Assembly: GCA_031082185.1 (NCBI GenBank) | Contig: JAVHLI010000009.1 | Coordinates: 55,443 to 119,442, forward strand | Reading direction: 5' to 3' | Source: a bacterium | GTDB taxonomy: Bacteria; Sysuimicrobiota; Sysuimicrobiia; Sysuimicrobiales; Humicultoraceae | Length of the DNA stretch: 64,000 bases | Shown here: positions 35,158 to 44,261 of the stretch, one piece after another | Layout: each line of letters starts with the position of its first letter | Numbering within the stretch: the first letter of the stretch is position 1 | Notes under the pieces: model-generated | Seen by the model: the letters and a program-made list of their open reading frames with translations, nothing else | The model's database searches: none | Told to the model about the DNA's origin: nothing | Made by a program: the position numbers and the translations under genes

Positions 35158-35969
35158 TGCGCGTGGCGTTCCAAGGGGAGCGCGGCGCCTACAGCGAGGC
35201 GGCGGCAATCGCCCATTTCGGACCGCTGGAACCCCTGCCCTGCCGGACGCTCGCCGCGGTTTTCGACGCGGTGGAGCGCGGCACCGCGGTTCGGGGAATG
35301 GTGCCTGTCGAGAACTCCCAGGCAGGCAGCATCAACGACACCTACGATCTGCTGGTGCGTCATCCCCTGCACATAGTGGGCGAGCACAACCAGCGTATAG
35401 AGCACTGCCTGCTGGCCCTGCCAGGCGAGACGCTGGACTCGATTCGCACCGTGCTCTCGCACCCGCAGGCGCTGGCTCAGTGCGACGCGTTCCTGGCTCG
35501 CGGTGGGTGGGAGACCGTGGCCACCTATGACACGGCGGGGAGCGCGCAGCTCGTGGCCGTGGATCGCCGCACCGGTGTGGCCGCGATCGCCGGCCGGCAC
35601 GCGGCCGAGATCTACGGTCTGGAGGTGCTGGCCGAGGGCATCGAGACCAGCCCCCTCAACTACACTAGGTTCCTGGCGCTCTCTCTCACGCCCACGCCTC
35701 CTGTCGGCCGCGCCAAGACATCGGTCGTGTTCTCCACGGCCAATGTGCCCGGCGCGCTCTATCGTGCGCTCGGGGCGTTTGCCGAGCGCGGCATCAACCT
35801 GACGAAACTCGAATCGCGTCCGCGGCGTGACCGCCCATGGGAGTACCTATTCTACGTGGACATCGAGACGCACCGTGATTCGCCCGAGGGCCGCGCCGCG
35901 CTGGACGACCTGGCCCGCGTGTCCGCGTTCCTCCGCGTGCTGGGATCCTACCCAAGGGCAGAGGGTTGA
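35154..35969 (+). CDS. pheA: Prephenate dehydratase
   Basis: A 271-residue stand-alone prephenate dehydratase for phenylalanine synthesis. The catalytic part has RVAFQGERGAYSEAAA, GMVPVENSQAGSINDTYDLL, NYTRFLAL (Thr-Arg-Phe). The ACT domain has VPGALYRALGAFAERGINLT and LESRPRRDRPWEYLFYVD, which binds Phe for feedback. Two Met codons (35154 and 35157) start it; the first overlaps the alr stop (ATGA). No chorismate mutase domain is attached. Confidence 0.95.
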   Translation: MMRVAFQGERGAYSEAAAIAHFGPLEPLPCRTLAAVFDAVERGTAVRGMVPVENSQAGSINDTYDLLVRHPLHIVGEHNQRIEHCLLALPGETLDSIRTVLSHPQALAQCDAFLARGGWETVATYDTAGSAQLVAVDRRTGVAAIAGRHAAEIYGLEVLAEGIETSPLNYTRFLALSLTPTPPVGRAKTSVVFSTANVPGALYRALGAFAERGINLTKLESRPRRDRPWEYLFYVDIETHRDSPEGRAALDDLARVSAFLRVLGSYPRAEG

Positions 35970-37615
35970 GCGCCGCCTGGCCTCGCGTGGCGCCTGCCGG
36001 AGACCGCGGGCTCCTTGTGGAGTTTGCCCCTGAGCTCCCGCCGGATGTGATCGCACGGGTCCACTGCGCCCACCGCCTCCTGGGAGATCTGCCCGGCGTG
36101 GTGGAGACGGTCCCAGGGCTCCGGTCGGTGCTGGTGGTATACGATCCGTCGGCGGTCTCCTTTGACGAGATCGCCGGGCGCGCCGAAGCCGCTGCCCGGG
36201 CGGCGCAGCCGGTGCCTGCCACGGAAGGGGCCCTGGTGGAGATCCCGGTCATCTACGGCGGCACCGCAGGGCCGGACCTGGAGGCGGTTGCGCTGGCCTG
36301 CGGGGTCAGGCAGTCCGAGGCCATCGAGCTGCACAGTGGGACGGACTACTTGGTCTACATGCTCGGGTTCGCCCCCGGCTTTCCATATCTGGGGCTCCTG
36401 GCGCCGCAACTGCGCATGCCGCGCCGCCCGACACCCCGTATCCGCGTGCCTGCCGGCAGCGTGGCCGTCGCCGACGCGTTCAGCGGCATCTACCCCCATG
36501 ATACCGCGGGCGGCTGGCACCTCCTGGGTCGTACCCTGCTGCGCCTGTTCGATCCCAGCAGGGCTCAGCCGTGCCTGCTGCAGCCGGGCGACCGGGTGCG
36601 GTTCGTGCCGGTTCCCAACGGTTCCGCAGCATGGGAGGCGACCGCACCGGACGCGAAATCCAGCGGCGTGACGCCCATCAGCCCCTCCGGCCGACCGGTC
36701 TTCGAGGTGCTGGAGAGCGGGCTGATGACGACCGTGCAGGACCGCGGCAGGATGGGGTGGCGGAGGTTTGGAGTTCCCTCGTCCGGGGCGCTGGATCTCC
36801 CGGCGCTGGACGCGGTCAACGGCGTGCTGGGCAACCTGCCGGGAGCCGCGGCTCTTGAGTTGACGTTTCCCGGCCCGAGGCTGCGCGTTCTCTCCGAGGC
36901 CGAGATCGCCGTCGCCGGTGCCGACCTCACCGCCCTGGTCAACCGGACCGCGCTTGACCCGGGGGAGCCGGTTCGTGTGCGTCCCAGCGATCTGCTCGAG
37001 TTCGAACCGCCGCGGCAGGGCCAGTGGCTCTACCTGGGGGTGGCCGGCGGAGTGGAGGTGCCGCCGCTGTTGGGCAGCCGTTCTGCCTACGCCCGGGGTG
37101 GTCCGGGCGCTCCGCTGGGACGCGCGCTCAGGGCAGGAGATGTTCTCGGGCTGGGAGAAACATGCAACGCCCGGCGCAGGGCCCGACGGCCCGGCGATCC
37201 CTTGACAACAAGGAATGGTCCGGTCCGGGTGGTTCTCGGTCCCCAGTCCGGTGCCTTCACGGCCGAGGCGCAGGCGGCCTTCCTGGGCCGGGCGTACACG
37301 GCCACCGCGCAGCGCGACCGCAGCGGAACGCGGCTGGCAGGTTCGATCCTGGGACACCGGGCCGGCGCCGAGATAATGTCCGATGGTCTTCTTCCCGGCG
37401 CCGTCCAGGTTCCGGCAGACGGCCGGCCGCTGGTGATCCTCGCCGACGGCCCGACGACGGGCGGTTATCCGAAGATAGCTTGGGTGATTGAACCCGATCT
37501 GTGCCGCCTCGCTCAGGCCGGGCCGGGAACCGAGCTTCGCTTCGAGGCCGTTGCGGTTGAGGCGGCTCACGCCGTGATCAGAGAGCACGCAGGGGTGGCG
37601 TGCCGCACGCGATAG
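35966..37615 (+). CDS. pxpBC: 5-oxoprolinase subunit B-C fusion (KipI-KipA)
   Basis: A 549-residue fusion. Residues ~1-225 are PxpB/KipI: GDRGLLVEFAPELPPDVIAR, VYMLGFAPGFPYLGLLAPQL, HDTAGGWHLLGRT. Residues ~240-549 are PxpC/KipA: VLESGLMTTVQDRGRMGWRR, GVPSSGALDLPALDAVNGVL, LPGAVQVPADGRPLVILADG. The two normally work with PxpA to split 5-oxoproline at ATP cost. PxpA is not seen in the window. TTG start overlaps the pheA stop. Alternatives are a regulator pair like KipI-KipA or a urea carboxylase-type enzyme. Confidence 0.88.
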   Translation: MSAAWPRVAPAGDRGLLVEFAPELPPDVIARVHCAHRLLGDLPGVVETVPGLRSVLVVYDPSAVSFDEIAGRAEAAARAAQPVPATEGALVEIPVIYGGTAGPDLEAVALACGVRQSEAIELHSGTDYLVYMLGFAPGFPYLGLLAPQLRMPRRPTPRIRVPAGSVAVADAFSGIYPHDTAGGWHLLGRTLLRLFDPSRAQPCLLQPGDRVRFVPVPNGSAAWEATAPDAKSSGVTPISPSGRPVFEVLESGLMTTVQDRGRMGWRRFGVPSSGALDLPALDAVNGVLGNLPGAAALELTFPGPRLRVLSEAEIAVAGADLTALVNRTALDPGEPVRVRPSDLLEFEPPRQGQWLYLGVAGGVEVPPLLGSRSAYARGGPGAPLGRALRAGDVLGLGETCNARRRARRPGDPLTTRNGPVRVVLGPQSGAFTAEAQAAFLGRAYTATAQRDRSGTRLAGSILGHRAGAEIMSDGLLPGAVQVPADGRPLVILADGPTTGGYPKIAWVIEPDLCRLAQAGPGTELRFEAVAVEAAHAVIREHAGVACRTR

Positions 37616-37636
37616 CGAGATAGAAAGGGGGACCCA

Positions 37637-38629
37637 GTGCAGCTAGGACGCCTGCCACGCATCAAGCTGACCTCACTACCCACGCCACTGGAGGAAGCGC
37701 CGTCGCTCTCGGCCTACCTGGGGGGACCGCGCATCCTGTTCAAGCGCGATGACATCACCGGGCTGGCGTTCGGCGGAAACAAGGCCCGAAAGGCCGAGTA
37801 CCTGATGGGCGAGGCGGTGGACCGCGGCTGCGACGTGGTGATCACCGTGGGCGCGGTGCAGTCGAACCACGCCCGGGCCATCGCGGCCGCAGCACGCCGC
37901 CTGGGGCTGGACGCAATCGTCGTGCTGAGCGGCGAGGAGCCGCCGGAGCGGCAGGGCAACCTGCTGCTTGATGTGATCCTCGGGGCGGACGTACGCATCA
38001 TCAACACCGATGACAACTACGTCCTCATGGGAGTGGTGGAAGACATCGCGCGTGACCTTCGTAGGCAGGGACGCACTCCCTACATCATTCCACTTGGGGG
38101 CTCGACCCCGCTGGGCGCGGCGGCGTTTGCCAACGCCGGGCTCGAGCTGCTGGAGCAGCTCAACGGCCGGGGGATCCGCGCCGATGCCATCGTGCACGCC
38201 AGCGGCTCGGGCGGTACACAGGCCGGACTCTACACCGCGATGAAGGTCACGCAGTCCGGGATACGCGTGCAGGGCATCAGCGTCGGGCCGACACGAGAGG
38301 TCGTAACAAACCGTGTCCGCGGCCTGGCCGAGGAACTGGTCAAGCTCCTGCGCCTCGACTGGAGGCCTCACCCAGACGACATCGTGGTCACGGACGAATA
38401 CGTGGGCGAGCGGTACGCGGTACCCACACCCGCGGGCCTCGACGCGATCCGCCTGGTGGCCAGGACCGAGGGGATACTGCTGGACCCGGTCTACACGGGC
38501 AAGGCCATGGCAGGGCTTGTTGACATGGTCCGGCGCGGGCAGTTCGGGCCGGACCAGACTATTGTGTTCTGGCACACCGGCGGCCAGCCAGCGCTCTTCG
38601 CGTACGCCGGGTGGCTCGCCGAGGGATAG
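37637..38629 (+). CDS. dcyD: D-cysteine desulfhydrase / ACC deaminase family PLP enzyme
   Basis: A 330-residue fold-type II PLP enzyme. LFKRDDITGLAFGGNKARK holds the PLP Lys (GGNKxRK), TVGAVQSNHARAIAAAARRL and ASGSGGTQAGLYTAM bind the cofactor phosphate, and FWHTGGQPALFAY closes the active site. The family includes D-cysteine desulfhydrase and ACC deaminase; by overall motifs I lean to D-cysteine desulfhydrase. GTG start after GGGGGA. D-amino-acid handling fits with alr close by. Confidence 0.85.
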   Translation: MQLGRLPRIKLTSLPTPLEEAPSLSAYLGGPRILFKRDDITGLAFGGNKARKAEYLMGEAVDRGCDVVITVGAVQSNHARAIAAAARRLGLDAIVVLSGEEPPERQGNLLLDVILGADVRIINTDDNYVLMGVVEDIARDLRRQGRTPYIIPLGGSTPLGAAAFANAGLELLEQLNGRGIRADAIVHASGSGGTQAGLYTAMKVTQSGIRVQGISVGPTREVVTNRVRGLAEELVKLLRLDWRPHPDDIVVTDEYVGERYAVPTPAGLDAIRLVARTEGILLDPVYTGKAMAGLVDMVRRGQFGPDQTIVFWHTGGQPALFAYAGWLAEG

Positions 38630-38674
38630 GGGGAAACTCCGCTGTCCGGCCGGGCCGCACCCGTTGTCCTCGCC

Positions 38675-39370
38675 GTGGCGTTCGTGACCGCTGCGCTTGC
38701 GGCGCTGCCGGCAGTTGCGGACGAGGCGCTGCTTCGCCGCGCGTTTGGCGCCTTTCTCCAGTCCGCGGAGGAGATGCGGATTGAGGCGATTCCCGACCTG
38801 TACGATGGAGGGTACGCCCGCATCACCGCGGTCGGCCGGCGCCTCTTGTTGAACGAGGGCCTGCGCGTTGATGAAGCGATGATCCGGCTGGTCGGCGTAA
38901 GCCTCGAGCCTGCCGCGCTCCGCTCCGGCACGCTGAAGGTCCTGGACGTCCGCGACAGCGCCCTTCAAGTCAGGGTGCTGCTGCGCAGCCTTCAGGACTA
39001 CTTCAATGCCGGCAACGCCTTCGACGACATACGACTCAGGGCAGAGGACGGCTATCTGCTGGGCTCCGGGACGGTGCTGTTACGCGGCCAGCCGACGAGG
39101 CTGCGCATGAAGGGGTTCTTTGCGGTGTCCGGCACCACGGAGATCTTCTTCTACTTCGACACGCTCCACGCCGGCGCGCTGCCGGTGCCCTCGGCCGCCA
39201 TCCGCGACCTCGAACGGCAGTTGAATCCGGTAATGCACCAGCGTCTCTGGCCGGTGACCTTCAAGATCCGTTCGGTTCGGCTGGACGCGCAGTCACTGAC
39301 GATCAGCAGTCAGGGCGAAGGCGCGGGGCCGGGGTACGGAGGAGGGCAGCAGCCGGCCTATGCACCCTGA
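38675..39370 (+). CDS. DUF2993 (LmeA-like) secreted or anchored protein
   Basis: A protein of 231 residues from GTG 38675. A hydrophobic stretch ends in ALPAVADEALL, so a signal peptide is likely. The rest matches DUF2993: IEAIPDLYDGGYARITAVGR, DVRDSALQVRVLLRSLQDY, FDDIRLRAEDGYLLGSGTVL. LmeA in actinobacteria binds phospholipids. A CTG at 38642, 7 bases after a GGGGGA, would give MSGRAAPVVLAVAFVTA and a much better signal peptide with a positive N-region; an in-frame stop at 38627 rules out a start further up. Confidence 0.72.
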   Translation: MAFVTAALAALPAVADEALLRRAFGAFLQSAEEMRIEAIPDLYDGGYARITAVGRRLLLNEGLRVDEAMIRLVGVSLEPAALRSGTLKVLDVRDSALQVRVLLRSLQDYFNAGNAFDDIRLRAEDGYLLGSGTVLLRGQPTRLRMKGFFAVSGTTEIFFYFDTLHAGALPVPSAAIRDLERQLNPVMHQRLWPVTFKIRSVRLDAQSLTISSQGEGAGPGYGGGQQPAYAP

Positions 39371-40058
39371 GAGCAGGTTACCCCTTATACTGATAACGGC
39401 GAAGCAGGGGAGCGTGCCCCATCGGTACGTGGACGCGGTCCGTCTCGCCGGCGGGGATCCCAGCGTGGTCGGCCCCGGCGATCCGCTTCCCCGGGCGTTC
39501 GACGGGCTTCTGCTCTCCGGCGGCGAGGATGTGCATCCGAGGCACTACGGACAGGAGATCGCCGCTCCTGTGGCGGAGACGGTGAAGATCGATGAGGCGC
39601 GCGATCTGATGGAGCTGGACCTGGCGCACGCCGCGCTTCGGGCCGATCTGCCGGTGCTCTGCATCTGCCGGGGCGCACAGGTTATGAACGTGGCAGCCGG
39701 TGGCACGCTGTGGCAGGATCTCTCCCTGGCAGGGATTCCTTCCTCAACGCACTACCAGAGCGGCGGGGATTACTGGGAGACATCTCACGAGGTTATCGTG
39801 GAGCCTGGGAACCGTCTGGCCGCGATCCTGGGCGCGGGTCCCCTGCCCGTGAACTCCTATCACCACCAGGCGGTCGCGGAAGCCGCGCCCGGGTTCGCGA
39901 TCACCTCCCGCGCCCTCGACGGCACGATAGAGAGCTTGGAGAGTCAAAGGCACCGGTGGGTGATGGTCATCCAGTGGCATCCTGAGCGTCTTGTGCGACA
40001 CCACCCGGTTCACCTGAAGCTCTTCACGCATCTGGTGGAGGAGGCCCGTCGCTCATGA
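39360..40058 (+). CDS. Peptidase C26 / gamma-glutamyl-GABA hydrolase family (class I amidotransferase-like)
   Basis: A 232-residue PuuD-like hydrolase. FDGLLLSGGEDVHPRHYG, LPVLCICRGAQVMNVAAGG with the catalytic Cys, VNSYHHQAVAEAAPGF, and VIQWHPERL with catalytic His and Glu. It cleaves gamma-glutamyl amides. The start overlaps the DUF2993 stop by 11 bases and the stop overlaps nfeD (ATGA). Confidence 0.88.
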   Translation: MHPESRLPLILITAKQGSVPHRYVDAVRLAGGDPSVVGPGDPLPRAFDGLLLSGGEDVHPRHYGQEIAAPVAETVKIDEARDLMELDLAHAALRADLPVLCICRGAQVMNVAAGGTLWQDLSLAGIPSSTHYQSGGDYWETSHEVIVEPGNRLAAILGAGPLPVNSYHHQAVAEAAPGFAITSRALDGTIESLESQRHRWVMVIQWHPERLVRHHPVHLKLFTHLVEEARRS

Positions 40059-41410
40059 GGCGCCCGCGCCCGCGGTTGACCGTAATTGTCCTGCTCGCTG
40101 CGATTCTGGCGGCGTTCGTGACTGCGGACGCCTCGCCCGTGAAGGTCGCGCCGCCCGTAGCGGTTGAGGGCGGCACCGAGGTGCACCGCATCACCGTGGA
40201 CGGCGTTATCGGACCGGCCACGGCGCGGTTTATCCTGCGCGTCGTGCGCGATGCCGACCCTGCGCGCGTCGAGGCTCTGGTTGTTCAGATGGACACCCCA
40301 GGCGGTCTCATGCGCTCCATGGACGAGATCACCAAGTCCATCCTGAACGCCAGGGTGCCGGTGGTCGTCTACATAGCGCCCCACGGCGCGCGGGCGGCTT
40401 CAGCGGGGGTGTTCATCACCTACGCGGCGCACGTCGCGGCCATGGCCCCGGCCACCCACATCGGCGCCGCAACCCCGGTGGCCGTCGGGACCGGCGAGGG
40501 TAAGGAACCGGACAAGGCCATGATGGCGAAGGTCACCAACGATGCGGTGGCCAACCTGCGCGCCATGGCCCGGCGCCGGGGCCGCAACGCCGAATGGGCA
40601 GAGAAGGCGGTACGGCAGGCGGTTTCCATCACCGATGAGGAGGCCGTAGCGGAGCGGGTAGTGGATCTGGTGGCTTCAGACATACACGACCTGCTGCGCA
40701 AGCTCGACGGTCGGACCGTCGAGACCGACCTCGGTCCGAAGAAGCTGCGCACCGCAGGGGCGCGGATAGTGGATCACAGGATGGACCTGACCGAGAGGTT
40801 CCTGTCCACGCTCAGCGACCCCAACGTGGGATTCATCCTCATGAACATCGGGATTTTGGGCATCATGGTCGAGCTCTACAACCCCGGGGCAATACTGCCC
40901 GGGGTGGTCGGAGGCATCGCGCTGATCCTGGGATTGGCCTCGTTCGCCATCGTGCAGGTGAACGTCGCCGGTCTGGCGCTGATCGCGTTCGCCATGCTGC
41001 TCTTCATCGCCGACCTCAAGGTGCCGGGGCACGGCGTGCTGACCGCCGGCGGCGTCATCGCCTTCATCATCGGCGCAGTTCTGCTCACCGAGCATCAGGC
41101 GCCGTTCCTGCAGATCTCGCTGCGGCTGATTCTGACCATCGCCGCGCTGCTGGCCGCGTTCTTCCTGTTCGCCGTGGGCGCGGGGATCCGCGCGCAGCGG
41201 GCCAAGCCGCGCAGCGGCCAGGAGAGCCTGGTCAATGCGATAGGCGTAGCCCGGTCGCGGTTGGATCCCGAGGGCCAGGTACACGTGCAGGGCGAGATGT
41301 GGAGCGCAGTGTCCGTCGCGGGTCCCATTGAGGACGGCCGGCGGGTGCGCGTGGTCGAGCTGGACGGCCTGCGCGTGCGCGTCAAGCCCGAGCCCGATCC
41401 TCCGGGATAA
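40055..41410 (+). CDS. nfeD: NfeD family membrane serine protease
   Basis: A 451-residue long-form NfeD. A signal helix (LTVIVLLAAILAAFVTADAS) is followed by a ClpP-like protease domain (VDGVIGPATARFILRVV, ALVVQMDTPGGLMRSMDEIT, GARAASAGVFITYAAHVAAM, where the Ser of ASAG is the nucleophile; a Lys in the KSILNARVP or EKAVRQ region completes the dyad). Five helices follow (about 265-390), then a C-terminal OB-fold (ARSRLDPEGQVHVQGEMWSA). The family degrades stomatin-like partners at membranes. No stomatin gene lies beside it here. Confidence 0.87.
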   Translation: MRRPRPRLTVIVLLAAILAAFVTADASPVKVAPPVAVEGGTEVHRITVDGVIGPATARFILRVVRDADPARVEALVVQMDTPGGLMRSMDEITKSILNARVPVVVYIAPHGARAASAGVFITYAAHVAAMAPATHIGAATPVAVGTGEGKEPDKAMMAKVTNDAVANLRAMARRRGRNAEWAEKAVRQAVSITDEEAVAERVVDLVASDIHDLLRKLDGRTVETDLGPKKLRTAGARIVDHRMDLTERFLSTLSDPNVGFILMNIGILGIMVELYNPGAILPGVVGGIALILGLASFAIVQVNVAGLALIAFAMLLFIADLKVPGHGVLTAGGVIAFIIGAVLLTEHQAPFLQISLRLILTIAALLAAFFLFAVGAGIRAQRAKPRSGQESLVNAIGVARSRLDPEGQVHVQGEMWSAVSVAGPIEDGRRVRVVELDGLRVRVKPEPDPPG

Positions 41411-41441
41411 CGCCGCGCCTGCTCCGGCATACCCTGGTTCC

Positions 41442-41903
41442 ATGCGCGTAGCCGTCGAGACCTCCTCACCCGAGGCCACCGAGTCCCTGGGGCGACGCAT
41501 CGGCGCGCAGCTGCGCCCGGGGGATACGGTGGCGCTGGTGGGCCCGCTGGGGTCCGGCAAGACCGTGTTGGCCCGAGGCCTGGCGCTCGGCGCCGGGGCG
41601 ACCGGGCACATGGCCAGCCCCTCCTTTGTGGTAATCCGCGAGTACGCCGGTCCGGTGCGCGTCTACCACGCCGATCTCTACCGCCTGGAGCACCCCGGCG
41701 ATCTGGTTCACCTGGGCCTGGAGGATCTGATGGACGGGGACGGCATCGTCATCGTGGAATGGGCCGACCGTGCTCCGTGGATCCTGCCGGCGGATCACCT
41801 TTGGATTGAGTGCGCCTTCGGTGAATCCGACACCTACCGCACGTTCGTCCTGAGCGCGCCCATTGGGATGGCAGACCGAGTCGCCTTCGCGGCGGAGAAG
41901 TGA
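41442..41903 (+). CDS. tsaE: tRNA t6A biosynthesis ATPase TsaE
   Basis: A 153-residue P-loop ATPase. VALVGPLGSGKTVLARGLA is Walker A, SPSFVVIREYAGPVRVYHAD and EDLMDGDGIVIVEWADRAP are family motifs. It drives the TsaB-TsaD complex. The ATG begins MRVAVETSSPEATESLG; 38 codons of open frame before it are not conserved. It overlaps tsaB by GTGA. Confidence 0.94.
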   Translation: MRVAVETSSPEATESLGRRIGAQLRPGDTVALVGPLGSGKTVLARGLALGAGATGHMASPSFVVIREYAGPVRVYHADLYRLEHPGDLVHLGLEDLMDGDGIVIVEWADRAPWILPADHLWIECAFGESDTYRTFVLSAPIGMADRVAFAAEK

Positions 41904-42649
41904 GCGCGATGCGCGTGCTCGCCATCGAGGTCAGTACGCCGCGCGGGAGCGTGGCGGTCGTGGGCCCACAGGGGACCATCTCCGAGCGGTCGGCGGACGT
42001 GCCCGGTGCCCACCTCGAGTGGCTGCTGGGCGCAGTTACCGCGGTCCTGGGCGATGCCCACATGGGGTCCGGGGACGTGGACGCGCTGTCCGTGTCGCTG
42101 GGACCGGGCGGCTTCGTCGGGCTGCGCATCGGCGTGGCCACCGCCGCGGCCTGGGCCCATGCAACCGGCCGCCCGCTGGTCGGGGTCCCGACACTCGATG
42201 TGATCGCCGCGGGCGCCGTTGCGGACGCGGGCTCCAGTTCTGCCGGCCTGGTGCTGTCCGTCGCCGATGCCCGGCGCGGCGAGGTGGCCGCGGCGCTCTA
42301 CCGGTGCGGGACAGGGTCCGCGGATCTCGTGAGGTTGACCCCCGACCTGCTGGTGGCTCCGAGCGCGATCCGCGACCTGTTGCCCCCGATTGACGAGCCC
42401 ATCGTTGTGGCGGGCGATGGGCTCCGGCTACACGCGCCGGCGATCCTGGAGGCCCTTCATCCGTGGGCCTCCCAGGATTCGCCCGATCGCCGGTGGCCCC
42501 GTGCATCGGTGCTCGGGGCGATCGGCCGGGCGCGGCTACTGCGTGGGGAGCGCCACGACCCCATGCAGTTGGTGCCGATCTACGCGCGCGGGCCCGAGGC
42601 GCGGGCGTGGGAGGAACGGTCTTCCGTGGTCGAGAAAGGTGACGCGTAA
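41900..42649 (+). CDS. tsaB: tRNA t6A biosynthesis protein TsaB
   Basis: A 249-residue ASKHA-fold protein. MRVLAIEVSTPRGSVAVVGP, VDALSVSLGPGGFVGLRIGV and VLSVADARRGEVAAALYRCG are typical. It scaffolds TsaD and TsaE. GTG start overlaps the tsaE stop; rimI begins directly after the TAA. Confidence 0.93.
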   Translation: MSAMRVLAIEVSTPRGSVAVVGPQGTISERSADVPGAHLEWLLGAVTAVLGDAHMGSGDVDALSVSLGPGGFVGLRIGVATAAAWAHATGRPLVGVPTLDVIAAGAVADAGSSSAGLVLSVADARRGEVAAALYRCGTGSADLVRLTPDLLVAPSAIRDLLPPIDEPIVVAGDGLRLHAPAILEALHPWASQDSPDRRWPRASVLGAIGRARLLRGERHDPMQLVPIYARGPEARAWEERSSVVEKGDA

Positions 42650-43165
42650 ATGAAGCAGATAACGCGGGTGCGCGTCGAACCCATGGTGCTGGCAGACCTG
42701 CCGCGCGTGTGCGCGATCGAGCAGGACGCGTTCGCGCTACCGTGGCCCAAGGACGCCTATCGCTCCGAGCTGCAGCACAACAAGTCCGCTTTCTACGTGG
42801 TGGCCAGAGACGAGATGGGTTCGGTCGTGGGTTTCGCCGGCATGTGGATGATCTTTGATGAAGCGCACATAACAACGCTGGCCGTGGACCCTCACCGCCG
42901 CCGTGAGGGCATCGGCAGCCGGCTGCTGCTGGCCCTCGTTGAAGCGGCCCTGGCGCGCGGGGCGCGCTGGCTGACGCTGGAGGTCCGGCCGTCGAACGTG
43001 GATGCCCTCGCGCTGTACCGCAAGTTCGGCCTCCGCGACGTAGCCCTGCGCCGGCGGTACTACAGCGACAACGGAGAAGACGCGGTTGTGATGTGGACCG
43101 GCAACCTCAGGGATCCCGAAGCGCAGGCCCGGCTCGATGCGCTGCGGCTCAGCCTGGGGGAGTAG
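42650..43165 (+). CDS. rimI: Ribosomal-protein S18-alanine N-acetyltransferase-like GNAT
   Basis: A 171-residue GNAT acetyltransferase. IEQDAFALPWPKDAYRSEL, GMWMIFDEAHITTLAVDPHR, HRRREGIGSRLLLALVEAAL with the acetyl-CoA loop (R-x-x-G-I/x-G), EVRPSNVDALALYRKFGL. It is the usual fourth member of tsaE-tsaB-rimI-tsaD clusters. ATG follows the tsaB stop with no gap. Confidence 0.92.
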   Translation: MKQITRVRVEPMVLADLPRVCAIEQDAFALPWPKDAYRSELQHNKSAFYVVARDEMGSVVGFAGMWMIFDEAHITTLAVDPHRRREGIGSRLLLALVEAALARGARWLTLEVRPSNVDALALYRKFGLRDVALRRRYYSDNGEDAVVMWTGNLRDPEAQARLDALRLSLGE

Positions 43166-43185
43166 GGGATACCGTTCCGGTCGCC

Positions 43186-44187
43186 GTGCTGGTGCTGGGT
43201 ATCGAGACCTCCTGCGACGAGACCGCCGCGGCTGTAGTCGCCGGCGGTGTGCGGATCCAGAGCAACGTCATCGCCTCACAGGAGGATCTCCACCGGATGT
43301 ATGGCGGGGTCGTTCCGGAATTGGCCTCGCGCAGGCACCTCGAGCGGATTCTCCCGGTTGTGGACCTGGCGCTGGAGCAGGCCGGAGTGTGCTGGTCCGA
43401 CCTCGGCGGCATAGCCGTTACGCGCGGACCGGGCCTGCTCGGAGCGCTGGCGGTCGGCGTGGCCGCTGCCAAGTCCTTCGCCTATGTGCACGGGTTGCCG
43501 CTCGTGGGCGTCAACCACCTGGAAGCGCACTTGTTCGCCAACGTGTTGGACCGGGGTCCGCTGCCAGTGCCCTCCCTGGCGCTTATCGTTTCGGGCGCCC
43601 ACACGGATTTGGTGCTGATAGAGGGTCACCACCGCTATGTGATGCTGGGACGGACGCGCGACGATGCCGCCGGCGAGGCATTTGACAAGGTGGCGCGCGC
43701 CATGGGTCTGGGCTATCCCGGGGGTCCTGCCCTGGACCGGCTGGGCCGCACCGGCGATGCTTCGGCCGTGCCGCTACCCGTACCGTTTCTCGGCGGCGGT
43801 CTTGACTTCAGCTTCAGCGGCGTGAAGACCGCCGCGCTCCGGGCGCTGGCGGCAGAACCGTCGCCCTCCCCGGCGTTCATCGCCGGCCTCGCGGCATCTC
43901 TTCAGCGCGTCGTTGCCGAGGCGCTGGCGACCAAGACGGCGCGCGCAGCCCGCGAGCACCGGCCGCGGGCCCTGTTGCTGGCGGGTGGCGTGGCGGCCAA
44001 CTCGGTGCTGCGCGCGCGCCTGGAGGACGAATCCGGCCGTCTCGGCATTCCCCTGCTCATCCCGCGGATGGAACTCTGCACCGACAACGCGGCCATGGTT
44101 GCGGCCTGCGGCGCCTCCCGCCTGGCCCGAGGGGAGCGGGACTCCTGGGACCTGGGCGCGGCCGCGGACCTGCCCCTGCAGGGCTGA
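43186..44187 (+). CDS. tsaD: tRNA N6-adenosine threonylcarbamoyltransferase TsaD
   Basis: A 333-residue enzyme that makes t6A37 on ANN-decoding tRNAs. LGIETSCDETAAAVVAGGV, GVNHLEAHLFANVL with the metal-binding HxxxH, SLALIVSGAHTDLVL, GEAFDKVARAMGLGYPGGP and LAGGVAANSVLRARLED are all present. GTG at 43186 or 43192 starts it. It ends the t6A run; the groES promoter follows. Confidence 0.96.
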   Translation: MLVLGIETSCDETAAAVVAGGVRIQSNVIASQEDLHRMYGGVVPELASRRHLERILPVVDLALEQAGVCWSDLGGIAVTRGPGLLGALAVGVAAAKSFAYVHGLPLVGVNHLEAHLFANVLDRGPLPVPSLALIVSGAHTDLVLIEGHHRYVMLGRTRDDAAGEAFDKVARAMGLGYPGGPALDRLGRTGDASAVPLPVPFLGGGLDFSFSGVKTAALRALAAEPSPSPAFIAGLAASLQRVVAEALATKTARAAREHRPRALLLAGGVAANSVLRARLEDESGRLGIPLLIPRMELCTDNAAMVAACGASRLARGERDSWDLGAAADLPLQG

Positions 44188-44223
44188 CCTCCCGGCGCTG
44201 CGGAACGATCTTTCCCCAGGGTC

Positions 44224-44252
44224 TTGCCCGCGGCGGTCCTTCGGAATAAGAT
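44224..44252 (+). promoter_or_regulatory. groESL promoter
   Basis: TTGCCC (44224-44229), a 17 base spacer, then TAAGAT (44247-44252). The start of transcription would fall near 44259, just before the CIRCE operator. Confidence 0.7.
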
Positions 44253-44261
44253 AGAGGGTGG

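Noticed and set aside
35948..37588. A 546-codon minus-strand frame opposite the PxpB-PxpC fusion
   Set aside because: It has no domain, and the plus strand carries clear KipI and KipA motifs over the same bases.
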